The translations under genes and the position numbers were made by a program. Of a stretch of 42,771 nt of DNA, positions 15,886 to 23,754 are shown in pieces. The DNA is taken from positions 1 to 42,771 of the forward strand of contig JADFXX010000014.1 in assembly GCA_015233335.1 (NCBI GenBank), given 5' to 3'. The notes under the pieces were generated by a model, which worked only from the letters and a program-made list of their open reading frames with translations, was not told the DNA's origin and ran no database searches. Every line of letters starts with the position of its first letter. Within the stretch, counting starts at the first letter, position 1. The stretch is from Candidatus Omnitrophota bacterium. Lineage in GTDB: Bacteria > Omnitrophota > Gorgyraeia > Zapsychrales > Fredricksoniimonadaceae.

Positions 15886-16743
15886 CTATTTTCCCCCGGC
15901 TAGGATCTTGTCAATTTCCGCTTTATAACTATTGATATCACGCGCCATGGTTTTGTGGCCGTTAAGATAAAATGTCGGCGTACCGCGCACATCCACCTTG
16001 GAACCTAACTGCATATCATCCTGGATCTGTTTTTCCCACTGAGCATCTTTATTTTTATAATCAGCTATCAGTTTATTGTAATCCAAGCCTAATGTCTTCG
16101 CATATTCTTTAATTTTGGCATCAGAAACATCACCGCCGTTGGCCAGTAAATTTTCCATCATCCCCTGAAACTTGCCTTGCTCATTGGCCGCCAACGCTAA
16201 TTTGGCTGCCGGACGGGCATTAGGGTGAAACGGTAGAGGAAAATTCTTAACGATCACTTGCACACGGCCGGGATAAGCCGCTAAAACATCCTTGACCACC
16301 GGATAAAATCGGGAACAGAACGGACATTGAAAATCGGAAAATTCAACGATGGTGATCGGTGCATCCTTCTTGCCGATAATGGGAGAGCTGCCGATAGTAA
16401 TATCATAAACCTTATTAAAATCTTCGGAGGGAGGCGCGGGAGGCTGTGCTTGGCGCTGACCCTGATTTGCGAGGGCGCTCGTCATCTTCTCATCCAGCTT
16501 TGTCAACTGACTTTGCACGTCAGCTAGACGCTTATCAATGGCACTCGAATTATTACCATTGTTTAACAAGGCCAACTTATCTTCAATATATTTTTGCCGA
16601 ATGGCAATTTCAGTAACTTTGGCATTCAAAGGACTGATGGCAACGCCTACGGTATTACCAATACCCATTAAAAGGCCTATCCCCAACAAAACACCGATGA
16701 CAATAACCAATAAAACAACAACCGCGTTATTTTTGTTTTCCAT
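15886..16743 (-). CDS. membrane-anchored DsbA-family thiol oxidoreductase
   Basis: This 285-residue protein has an N-terminal membrane anchor (about residues 8-30), a coiled-coil stretch (about 40-92), a Pro-rich linker, and a DsbA/thioredoxin-fold domain with active site C140-P-F-C143 in EFSDFQCPFC. The cis-proline loop RGTPTFYL lies near residue 255. The domain faces the periplasm by topology and should oxidise or isomerise protein disulfides; CPFC and the preceding DFQ are typical of the DsbA-like 'thioredoxin_4' group. I chose ATG 16743 because AAGGGGG stands just upstream; an in-frame start at 16770 would put extra polar residues before the anchor. Confidence 0.9.
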   Translation of the reverse strand: MENKNNAVVVLLVIVIGVLLGIGLLMGIGNTVGVAISPLNAKVTEIAIRQKYIEDKLALLNNGNNSSAIDKRLADVQSQLTKLDEKMTSALANQGQRQAQPPAPPSEDFNKVYDITIGSSPIIGKKDAPITIVEFSDFQCPFCSRFYPVVKDVLAAYPGRVQVIVKNFPLPFHPNARPAAKLALAANEQGKFQGMMENLLANGGDVSDAKIKEYAKTLGLDYNKLIADYKNKDAQWEKQIQDDMQLGSKVDVRGTPTFYLNGHKTMARDINSYKAEIDKILAGGK

Positions 16744-16821
16744 AAATACCCCCTTAATTAGTACGCACATCCTACATCAAATTAAAAAACCAAACAATAA
16801 ATTTTTATGCCAAAATCGGAA

Positions 16822-17652
16822 TTACAAATCGATATGCCCGTAATGTTCAATAATATACTTCATATCTGTCCAACGCTTACGGCAGCCGAAAACCGCCACC
16901 ACCAGAATATCATTGCCTTTGGATATATACCCCACAAAACATGACTGTGCTTCGTTAGTATAGCCGGTCTTGCCAAAGACATGTTTTTTCCAATTGAGAA
17001 AAAGAGATTTGTTGTGGGATTTTAAAAAACAGCGGTGTCTTTCTCTGGAATAGATAACATAGTATTTTAAGGTGATCGCCTGCCGGAAGAAATCATTCTT
17101 AAGCGCTTGAGTAAAGATCAAGGCCATGTCAGCAGCGGTGGTGTATTGAGCACCGCTGGAGGGAAGGCCGTGAGGATTGGCAAAATGGCTGTGTGCCGCC
17201 CCCATCTGCCGGGCACGGACATTCATCATATCAACAAACTTCTCCTCTGATCCCGCGACGGCTTCTGCCAAAGCCACGGCAGCGTCATTGGCCGACTTTA
17301 GAATAAGCCCATAAAGCAGGTCCCGCACGCGGTAATTTTCACCGGCCCTAAGCCCCAGTTTGGTCTGCGGAACTTGAGTAGCGCGTAGGCTGATTGTCAC
17401 ATATTGGTCCAAGGAAAGCCTCTCTAATACCAATATCGCCGTCAAAACCTTGGTTGTGCTGGCCGGAAAAACTTCGCGGTCAGCCCCCAAGTCGAAATAA
17501 CGATAATTACGGGCAGGGTCCCAGAGAAGCGCTGTGGTCGCTGTCACGTGATAAGGTCTGTACCTAAGATTATAAAAAGCCCTTCCTGAATCAGGAAAAG
17601 CCAAAACAGCGATCAGACCGGCTATAAGAGAGACGCGAAAGAATTTTAACAT
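16822..17652 (-). CDS. D-alanyl-D-alanine carboxypeptidase (PBP5/DacF type)
   Basis: This secreted serine peptidase trims pentapeptide stems of peptidoglycan. It has 276 residues, shorter than usual because the C-terminal beta domain and amphipathic anchor of PBP5 are missing. The three penicillin-binding motifs are S65-T-T-K68, S120-A-N122 and K228-T-G230. A signal peptide covers about residues 1-25. I chose the ATG at 17652 over a TTG at 17661. No ribosome site is visible, but a promoter (17660-17688) lies so close that the transcript would start at or next to the ATG. The gene has no partners in the same direction nearby. Confidence 0.92.
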   Translation of the reverse strand: MLKFFRVSLIAGLIAVLAFPDSGRAFYNLRYRPYHVTATTALLWDPARNYRYFDLGADREVFPASTTKVLTAILVLERLSLDQYVTISLRATQVPQTKLGLRAGENYRVRDLLYGLILKSANDAAVALAEAVAGSEEKFVDMMNVRARQMGAAHSHFANPHGLPSSGAQYTTAADMALIFTQALKNDFFRQAITLKYYVIYSRERHRCFLKSHNKSLFLNWKKHVFGKTGYTNEAQSCFVGYISKGNDILVVAVFGCRKRWTDMKYIIEHYGHIDL

Positions 17653-17659
17653 AGTCTGC

Positions 17660-17688
17660 AATATACTTTAGGAATTAACAGGAAACAA
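17660..17688 (-). promoter_or_regulatory. promoter of the carboxypeptidase gene, possible leaderless start
   Basis: TTGTTT (17688-17683) and TATATT (17665-17660) are 17 bases apart on the minus strand. Only seven bases (GCAGACT) separate the -10 box from the ATG, so the expected start point coincides with the initiation codon. Confidence 0.55.
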
Positions 17689-17728
17689 TATTTAATTTAA
17701 AAATCAAAACCATATGGATACACTCTGC

Positions 17729-17901
17729 ATGGCTAAGCAGCTATTATGTATTCGGCACATTTAGGAATTCTTTGCCAAAAGTCTGCGAGGCTTTACGGCA
17801 AGAATGTTCCAAATGAAGAGAATCTTTAGAACATTGTTGCCGTAAACCGAAGCAGACGGCAAAAATATTCCGTGCCGAATACATAATAGCTGCTTAGCCA
17901 T
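17729..17901. mobile_element. 173-bp palindromic element (MITE-like)
   Basis: The outer 30 bases (17729-17758, beginning ATGGCTAAGCAGC) are repeated exactly, inverted, at 17872-17901. The interior arms are also inverted copies with a few changes (GGAATTCTTTGCC...TTTACGGCAAGAATGTTC against the complement of 17824-17870), leaving a loop of about 20 bases near 17815. It has no coding capacity and no U-tract. Its right arm supplies the last Gly codon and the TAA stop of trmB. No clear target-site duplication was seen. Confidence 0.8.
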
Positions 17902-18817
17902 CAATAGCCGCCTGATGGACGCATTGCAAAGCACGGGCCACGGCTTGGGTTGGCATCAACATGCCACCCTCAGCTAAATTGACACGCCAGCCCTTCGGAG
18001 TATAAAAAATCCCGATACGGACATTCTGGGTCAGCGGCCCATCGCAGGCGATCACGTGAATGTGGGCAATTTTTCTCTTGGCGTCATATAAAATATCCTT
18101 AAAAGCAACCGCCACACCATCCGCTGAATAATCTTTAAAACTAAAATGATCCGGATCGAAATGATCAATGATATAAGTTTGCAAAAGAGTATCCTCCTTA
18201 AGCGGCACATCCCTGTGCTCTATTTTGGTCAGCACTAGTTCATAAAATTCGCTGCGGCCGCCTTCGACCCATTTCTTTTCAAATTTAGTGGAATAGCTCG
18301 CAGGGATCTTTTTGAACTCCGCCTTAAAACCGGTATCCCCGACGTTATCTTGCGTCCAGGCGATATAGGGATAATGGTCTGTTACGATCTTCAAAACACC
18401 CCCCGCCACCAGACGCGAATTGACCAGCTTCAAAAAATTGCCGGTAAAAAGCCTGTGTTTAGCATCAGATTTTTTGGCCCACGGCGGCGGGTAAAGACAA
18501 TGCACGCGCTCGATCGTCAAAGGACTGATATAGCGCTCAAAACCAGCCCGCGCATCCAACCTCAGGACTCTCACATTGTCTAAACCACCGCGGCTTAATT
18601 TACGCAAGGTCCTGTGAATACGTTCGCAATACTGCTCAAATCCCAGATAGTTGACTCGCGGGTTTTCTTGGCTTAATCTTTCCAGATACTCCCCGTTACC
18701 AAAACCGATTTCCACCTCCAACGGGTGGCTGTTGGCAAAGACCGCGTGCCAGTCCGTCGGACGTCTCAATTGGCCATGATTCAAAAAAGGCTTTAATGAA
18801 ATATAAAAAGGCTTCAT
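17894..18817 (-). CDS. trmB: tRNA (guanine-46-N7)-methyltransferase, extended
   Basis: TrmB methylates G46 in the variable loop of tRNAs. The SAM motif EIGFGNGEYLE is at residues 35-45, and the family block YPPPWAKKSDAKHRL corresponds to FPDPWPKKRHxKRR. With 307 residues it is about 90 longer than minimal TrmB; the C-terminal extension (from about residue 215) is seen in some phyla and has no known function. The start overlaps the upstream lipoprotein gene by ATGA. The final codon GGC and the TAA stop lie within the palindromic element at 17729-17901, so the insertion has set the present C-terminus. Confidence 0.93.
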   Translation of the reverse strand: MKPFYISLKPFLNHGQLRRPTDWHAVFANSHPLEVEIGFGNGEYLERLSQENPRVNYLGFEQYCERIHRTLRKLSRGGLDNVRVLRLDARAGFERYISPLTIERVHCLYPPPWAKKSDAKHRLFTGNFLKLVNSRLVAGGVLKIVTDHYPYIAWTQDNVGDTGFKAEFKKIPASYSTKFEKKWVEGGRSEFYELVLTKIEHRDVPLKEDTLLQTYIIDHFDPDHFSFKDYSADGVAVAFKDILYDAKRKIAHIHVIACDGPLTQNVRIGIFYTPKGWRVNLAEGGMLMPTQAVARALQCVHQAAIDG

Positions 18818-19233
18818 GACACGGGTTGGGCGCCCGGCAGGGACTTGACCATGGGCCAGCCGCGGCCGATCAGTTTACCGTCCTTGTATACCAGCGGCAT
18901 TAACTCATCATCACTGACTACCCCGTCAGACTTACGTATAGACGAAACGTAGTACTCGATCATGTGCCCCGAACCTTTGATCTCCTGGACTTTATAGGGA
19001 TTGAGGATGGTCAACGGCTTATAGTCCGTAGACTGATAAGTATAGCCAATAACCAGTTCTTGCCCCATGATCTTATGGACTTCTTCCGGCGTCATGCCCT
19101 CTTTGACTTCTTTTAAAGAATTTTCATTTAAGAGCAATACAGGATGTGTGGACGCCTGCATGGGATTATACACAGGGGTTGAAGCACAGCCGGCTAAAAC
19201 TAACAGTGAAAATACAATCCAGACATAACGCAT
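18814..19233 (-). CDS. small lipoprotein, BamE/SmpA or DUF3192-like
   Basis: This 139-residue protein carries a lipoprotein signal with lipobox LAGC and Cys16. It contains KEGMTPEEVHKIMGQ, the pattern of BamE/SmpA-fold outer-membrane lipoproteins, and ends with DDELMPLVYKDGKLIGRGW, which resembles the DUF3192 C-terminus. I chose the ATG at 19233 since AAAGGA stands seven bases before it and it begins directly with the signal; the frame could start at 19281. Its stop overlaps the trmB start. A role in envelope assembly is possible but not shown. Confidence 0.75.
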   Translation of the reverse strand: MRYVWIVFSLLVLAGCASTPVYNPMQASTHPVLLLNENSLKEVKEGMTPEEVHKIMGQELVIGYTYQSTDYKPLTILNPYKVQEIKGSGHMIEYYVSSIRKSDGVVSDDELMPLVYKDGKLIGRGWPMVKSLPGAQPVS

Positions 19234-19276
19234 ATCATTTCCTTTATTTTTCAAATGGGAGACGTCCCTATTTATT

Positions 19277-19305
19277 TTCATAATTGCATGGTTTTGTATT
19301 ATAAT
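19277..19305 (+). promoter_or_regulatory. promoter of sixA with self-complementary -10 region
   Basis: TTCATA (19277-19282) and TATAAT (19300-19305) are 17 bases apart on the plus strand. The -10 box is within GTATTATAATAC, an exact palindrome, so the same bases offer a TATAAT for the minus-strand lipoprotein gene. The minus-strand -35 is weak. Confidence 0.6.
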
Positions 19306-19325
19306 ACCTTAAAGGGGATTTTGCT

Positions 19326-19856
19326 ATGGAACTTTATTTCTTAAGGCATGCTCTTGCGGCCCAGCGCGATAGTATCAAATACAAAGATGACACCAAGCGT
19401 CCTTTGACAGCAGAGGGAGAGCAAAAAATGCAACGCTGTGCCCATGGTATGCAGGCACTTGGGCTTACATTTGATACCATTCTCTGCAGCCCTTACGTAC
19501 GTGCCAGACAAACCGCAGAAATCGTGGCTCGGGTTTTTAAATTAAAAAAAACGATCCTCCATTTGACCAACAATCTTATCCCCGACGCCCCTTTTGAAAA
19601 ATTAGTACTTGAGGTCCGTACTGATTTCCCCGATTCCAAAAATCTCCTTTTTGTCGGCCACCAACCGCATTTGGCCGACTTAATTTCTTATATCTTAAAT
19701 ACCGAAAAACCGATCCCCTTTGATCTAAAAAAAAGCGGGCTTTGTCACTTAAGCCAGCTGCCCGCTATTGGTCAAGACAATGCTGTCTTCAATTGGCTTC
19801 TCACTCCTTCCCAGTTATGCCTGATGGTCCCGGGTTCATCTAAAAAAGGATTATAA
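19326..19856 (+). CDS. sixA: SixA-type phosphohistidine phosphatase
   Basis: This 176-residue protein belongs to the histidine phosphatase superfamily. The catalytic R7-H8-A9 motif (FLRHA) opens the protein; the SPYVRARQTAEIV segment carries the second arginine, and VGHQPHL supplies the second histidine. SixA enzymes dephosphorylate phosphohistidines in phosphorelay or phosphotransferase proteins. AAAGGGG precedes the ATG. The gene ends convergently with the EamA-like gene, overlapping it by 17 bases. The target protein is not visible in this window. Confidence 0.9.
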   Translation: MELYFLRHALAAQRDSIKYKDDTKRPLTAEGEQKMQRCAHGMQALGLTFDTILCSPYVRARQTAEIVARVFKLKKTILHLTNNLIPDAPFEKLVLEVRTDFPDSKNLLFVGHQPHLADLISYILNTEKPIPFDLKKSGLCHLSQLPAIGQDNAVFNWLLTPSQLCLMVPGSSKKGL

Positions 19857-20271
19857 CTGCGGTTCCCAAAATGATAAAACCTGCGCCTAAAACAACTTGC
19901 CAGGTCAGATGTTCCCCTAAAAATAGAACTCCTAAGATAATCGCGAAAGCGACGCTTAATTTGTCTATGGGCGCCACCTTGGAAACCGGCCCCAGGCTCA
20001 GAGCGCGATAATAACATATCCAAGAAAGCCCCGTGGCCATTCCTGAAAGAACCAGAAAGACCCATGTTTTCATGGCCGTATTCCCCGCCCACTGCCATTG
20101 TTGACGCCATACAAGAATACCCGTAGTCATGATCAGAACCACCAGGGTACGGATAAATGTGGCCAGGTTAGAATTAATATTCATAACACCCATTTTACCG
20201 AAAAGGGCCGTAAGCCCGGCAAAGAAAGCCGAGGCCAAAGCAAAAAATTCCCAACGGGCGTACCATTTCAT
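19840..20271 (-). CDS. EamA/DMT-superfamily small membrane transporter
   Basis: This 143-residue protein has about five membrane helices and corresponds to a single EamA repeat, where most members have two. Markers are FAGLTALFGKMG at the N-terminus and ICYYRALSLGPVSKVAPIDKLS, then VLFLGEHLTWQ. Such short members usually act as homodimers. The substrate is unknown. Its start lies four bases after the stop of the upstream gene at 20276, so the two are likely co-transcribed. The 3' ends of this gene and sixA overlap. Confidence 0.85.
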   Translation of the reverse strand: MKWYARWEFFALASAFFAGLTALFGKMGVMNINSNLATFIRTLVVLIMTTGILVWRQQWQWAGNTAMKTWVFLVLSGMATGLSWICYYRALSLGPVSKVAPIDKLSVAFAIILGVLFLGEHLTWQVVLGAGFIILGTAVIILF

Positions 20272-20275
20272 CGAA

Positions 20276-21136
20276 TTACCCCATTAATTTCAGCCAACTG
20301 TTAAATTTGTCCTCAAGTATCCTGATCTCTTCCGGATTAAGCAGCTGCTCTAGAAAATCCTTGTACTCAAAGTCCTCAAATTTCTTATTGTGACGTCCAA
20401 CGACGAGAATGTCGAGGCTGGAATATTTAAAACGACGGTTGGCAGAAATAACAAAAAGAAAATTGTCCCGGTCGAATTTCCCGTCAACAGACGTCACCGC
20501 AAAAGACAATAAAATGTCCCCCCTGACATAAAGCGGTGTGGCTTGATCCACGCTAAAAGAAACATCAGGGGATTTGTCTTTAACAAAAACAAGGGCGTCC
20601 TGAATATCTAACACATGGTATTCGGGAAGATCTTTTAATTTCGCATATTTATGAAAGCTGGGGTCGATCAGATACGCTTCATGGATCGCATGATTCGCCA
20701 TGATAAGCACAATATGATTCGACCTGTCCGCCGAAAAAAAACCCGCTTCCGTGACCCTAGCAAATTTGACCTCAAATCGGGCATCCAGGAGGGGTTTAAT
20801 TTTTTCATATAGATACGTGGCCAGTTCCGCGCAAAGTCCATAACGACCTTGCTCTAAAACAATCCCTCCTTGTTTATCATACTCATGGATGTTCTGCAGG
20901 GTCCATGTCCGTGCGGAGAAATCGACGCCCAATTTGACCTGCGGCTTGACCATGACCGGGAGTCCTGAATATTCCAATGACTGGATCATTTGCATGATCT
21001 CATCATAAAATGGGAGATCATTTTTGATCGAATTCTTGGGAGAAACAAGACGTTCCTCACAAACGCCCATATTCGGTAAGCTCATGGCCGCGATGAACAG
21101 GACAGACAAAATGACATCCTTAACGCAGTTACACAT
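20276..21136 (-). CDS. exported protein with Cys-His-Asp (transglutaminase-like) pattern
   Basis: No family is clearly recognised. The 286-residue frame starts with a signal peptide from ATG 21136 (hydrophobic core VILSVLFIAAMSL); a TTG start at 21184 is also possible. The central region has RYGLCAELATYLYEK (Cys102), then SNHIVLIM (His141), then AYLIDPSF (Asp158). The order, spacing and surrounding strands resemble the catalytic triad of transglutaminase-like cysteine enzymes. The rest looks globular. It lies head-to-head with mutS and four bases upstream of the EamA-like gene. Function in the envelope is inferred from the signal peptide and triad only. Confidence 0.65.
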   Translation of the reverse strand: MCNCVKDVILSVLFIAAMSLPNMGVCEERLVSPKNSIKNDLPFYDEIMQMIQSLEYSGLPVMVKPQVKLGVDFSARTWTLQNIHEYDKQGGIVLEQGRYGLCAELATYLYEKIKPLLDARFEVKFARVTEAGFFSADRSNHIVLIMANHAIHEAYLIDPSFHKYAKLKDLPEYHVLDIQDALVFVKDKSPDVSFSVDQATPLYVRGDILLSFAVTSVDGKFDRDNFLFVISANRRFKYSSLDILVVGRHNKKFEDFEYKDFLEQLLNPEEIRILEDKFNSWLKLMG

Positions 21137-21208
21137 AAAATTAATATAAGACACCCTTAGGCGGTTAACAATATTTATTTTCAAAAGCTCAGGCGCGATT
21201 AAAAGTAT

Positions 21209-21238
21209 TTGCTCCGGGCCTTAAATGTATGCTATAAA
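21209..21238 (+). promoter_or_regulatory. promoter of mutS, possible leaderless start
   Basis: TTGCTC (21209-21214) and TATAAA (21233-21238) are 18 bases apart. The GTG start of mutS is eight bases after the -10 box and no Shine-Dalgarno sequence fits between, so the mRNA would begin at or next to GTG. Confidence 0.5.
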
Positions 21239-21246
21239 ATACCCCT

Positions 21247-23754
21247 GTGCAAACCATAACCCCCATGGTCAAACAATATCGTGCAATCAAGGCCCGCCAT
21301 CAGGACGCCATTCTTTTCTTTCGTCTAGGCGACTTTTACGAAATGTTCTTTGAAGATGCCACACAGGCCTCCGCTCTCCTTGATCTGGTGCTGACCTCGC
21401 GAGGGTCGGATGTCTCCGGCCGTATCCCCATGTGCGGTGTCCCTTATCATTCCAGCGACAACTACATCGCCAAGCTCATTAAAGCAGGAAAAAAAGTTGC
21501 CATCTGCGAACAAATGGAAGACCCTGCCCTAAGCCAAGGTATCGTTAAACGCGATGTCATCCGCATTATCAGCGCCGGGACATATTTGGACGAATCTACG
21601 GATTCGCGTTATCTTCTAGCTCTTGTTCCCGGGAGCACTTTCGGGGCCGCTTTTATCGATAATTCCGGCGGAACTATTTTTGCCAATGAACTGCCAGCCT
21701 CCTCGATCATTGAACTTTTAGCCAAACTCCCCGTTTGTGAATGCATCTATCCTCAAGCCCAGGAAGAAGCCCTCAAAGATCTGTTTGCCCATCCATTAGT
21801 CAAAATGCGTGCTATTACTCTAAGCCCTTTGGACGATTGGATTTTTAACAGGGACTCAGGGTTAAAGCGCTTGTGTGATCATCTGGGTACGTCGAGCCTC
21901 AAAGGCTTTGGTGTTGATGATCTGCCTTTGGCGCAGTCAGCCGCAGGTGCTTTGCTGGAATATTTAAAAACCATGAATAAAACCAGTCTTAAGCATATTG
22001 ACAAGATCGCTCTTTATGCCAAGGATGACCATGTCTTTATTTCTCCAGCCGCGCATTATGGCCTGGAGTTAGAGTCCTTGACCGAGACCCTTGATTTGAC
22101 TGCTACTTCCATGGGGCGCAGGGCTTTTCGTTATTGGCTGTACCATCCGCTCAAAGACATCTCGGCCATCCAGCTGCGCCAGCAAGCAGCCAAAGAATTG
22201 GTCAATATCCCTCGGCTCGGAGAATGTTTAAAGAATTTGCCTGATTTACAAAAAGCCCTCTCCCGCCTTTCCTGCGGCTGCGGCTCTATCAAAGATATCC
22301 TGAGTCTGCGTCAAGGCCTATTGCGAGTCCCTTTGATCGCTGAAACGCTGGGCAACAGTTCAAATCCGCTTTTAGAAATTCAAGACCTGCCTTCTTTGCG
22401 CGAATTATTGACTAAAACTATCAATCCCGACGTGCCACTCTCCAAGCCTGAAGGTAAAATGGTACAGCCGGGAATTGATAAAGATTTAGATGAACTTAAA
22501 AACATCCTGGAAAACGGAAGGCAGTGGCTCGCCCATTATCAGGCAGAAGAGATCAAAAAAACCGGTATATCGTCGCTTAAGGTCGGCTTCAATAATATTT
22601 TTGGCTTTTATATCGAGATCACCAAAACCCATCAGAAAAACGCACCTGCTCACTATGTGCGCAAACAAACCCTGGTCAACGGCGAGCGTTATATCACCCA
22701 GGAGCTCAAAGAATACGAAGAAAAGTTTTTAACCGCCCAGGATAAAATCTTAACCATCGAAAAAACCATTATTCGCCGCATCGAAACCGAAATCTTGTCT
22801 CAAGCGGCCTCTTTGCACCAAGTCTGCCACCAATTAGCCACTCTTGACTGTTTAAATGTTTTCGCTGGGCTGTCTATGTGGACCGGTTATATTTTTCCTG
22901 AAGTTAATGCCTCGACTGTTTTGGACATCAAGGACGGCCGTCATCCGGTTGTTGAAAAAACAGTAACGGACAACTTCATCGCCAACAGCACACTTTTGGA
23001 TACCAACGACAATCACCTGATCATTTTAACCGGCCCCAACATGGCAGGCAAATCTACCTACATCCGACAAAGCGCAATTTTAGTCCTTTTGGCCCAAATG
23101 GGCTCCCCCATCCCTGCGGCCTCGGCTTCAATCGGGATTGTAGACAAAATTTTTACCCGTATCGGCGCCCATGATGATATCGCCCAAGGTCAAAGCACGT
23201 TTATGGTTGAAATGACAGAGACGGCTGATATTCTCAATAATCTAACTCCGCGTTCATTAGTCATTCTTGATGAGATCGGCCGCGGGACCTCCACTTCTGA
23301 CGGATTAAGTCTGGCTTGGGGTCTAGCCGAACATTTGCATACATCCTGTACGCGCACACTTTTTGCTACGCATTTCCATGAATTGACAGCCCTGGCCGAC
23401 CGCCTGCCGGGTGTTAAAAATTACAATGTCGCTGTGCGCGAATGGAAGGACAAGATCATTTTTATGCATAAAATCGTTCCCGGCGGCTCGGATGATTCTT
23501 ATGGTATTTATGTGGCGAAGCTCGCCGGGATTCCGGAATCAGTGATCAAACGTTCAAAAGAAATCCTTTGCGAATTAGAGATCGGCACCCCAAACCCCTA
23601 CGCTCAAAAAGACAAACAATTAAACCTTTTTGTCCCAACTCCGCAACCGGTCATGGATGAGGTGCGTGCAAGTTTGGAAAAAATTGACATCAACACCTTG
23701 ACACCTATGGAAGCATTAAAAAAACTGGATGAACTAAAACGTAAATTACTATAA
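21247..23754 (+). CDS. mutS: DNA mismatch repair protein MutS
   Basis: MutS recognises mismatches and small loops and starts repair with MutL. It has 835 residues, near the usual 850. The mismatch-reading F30-Y-E32 motif is in RLGDFYEMFF. The ATPase carries Walker A GPNMAGKST (596-604), VEMTETADILN, Walker B ILDEIGRGTSTSDG, and the ATHFHEL histidine motif. The start is GTG, because ITPMVKQY aligns with the conserved TPMMxQY at the family N-terminus. The stop overlaps the mutL ATG by one base (TAATG). Confidence 0.97.
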   Translation: MQTITPMVKQYRAIKARHQDAILFFRLGDFYEMFFEDATQASALLDLVLTSRGSDVSGRIPMCGVPYHSSDNYIAKLIKAGKKVAICEQMEDPALSQGIVKRDVIRIISAGTYLDESTDSRYLLALVPGSTFGAAFIDNSGGTIFANELPASSIIELLAKLPVCECIYPQAQEEALKDLFAHPLVKMRAITLSPLDDWIFNRDSGLKRLCDHLGTSSLKGFGVDDLPLAQSAAGALLEYLKTMNKTSLKHIDKIALYAKDDHVFISPAAHYGLELESLTETLDLTATSMGRRAFRYWLYHPLKDISAIQLRQQAAKELVNIPRLGECLKNLPDLQKALSRLSCGCGSIKDILSLRQGLLRVPLIAETLGNSSNPLLEIQDLPSLRELLTKTINPDVPLSKPEGKMVQPGIDKDLDELKNILENGRQWLAHYQAEEIKKTGISSLKVGFNNIFGFYIEITKTHQKNAPAHYVRKQTLVNGERYITQELKEYEEKFLTAQDKILTIEKTIIRRIETEILSQAASLHQVCHQLATLDCLNVFAGLSMWTGYIFPEVNASTVLDIKDGRHPVVEKTVTDNFIANSTLLDTNDNHLIILTGPNMAGKSTYIRQSAILVLLAQMGSPIPAASASIGIVDKIFTRIGAHDDIAQGQSTFMVEMTETADILNNLTPRSLVILDEIGRGTSTSDGLSLAWGLAEHLHTSCTRTLFATHFHELTALADRLPGVKNYNVAVREWKDKIIFMHKIVPGGSDDSYGIYVAKLAGIPESVIKRSKEILCELEIGTPNPYAQKDKQLNLFVPTPQPVMDEVRASLEKIDINTLTPMEALKKLDELKRKLL

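Noticed and set aside
17729..17901. Reading the palindrome as a simple intrinsic terminator
   Set aside because: It is far longer than a terminator, lacks a U-tract on both strands, and its arms reach into trmB.
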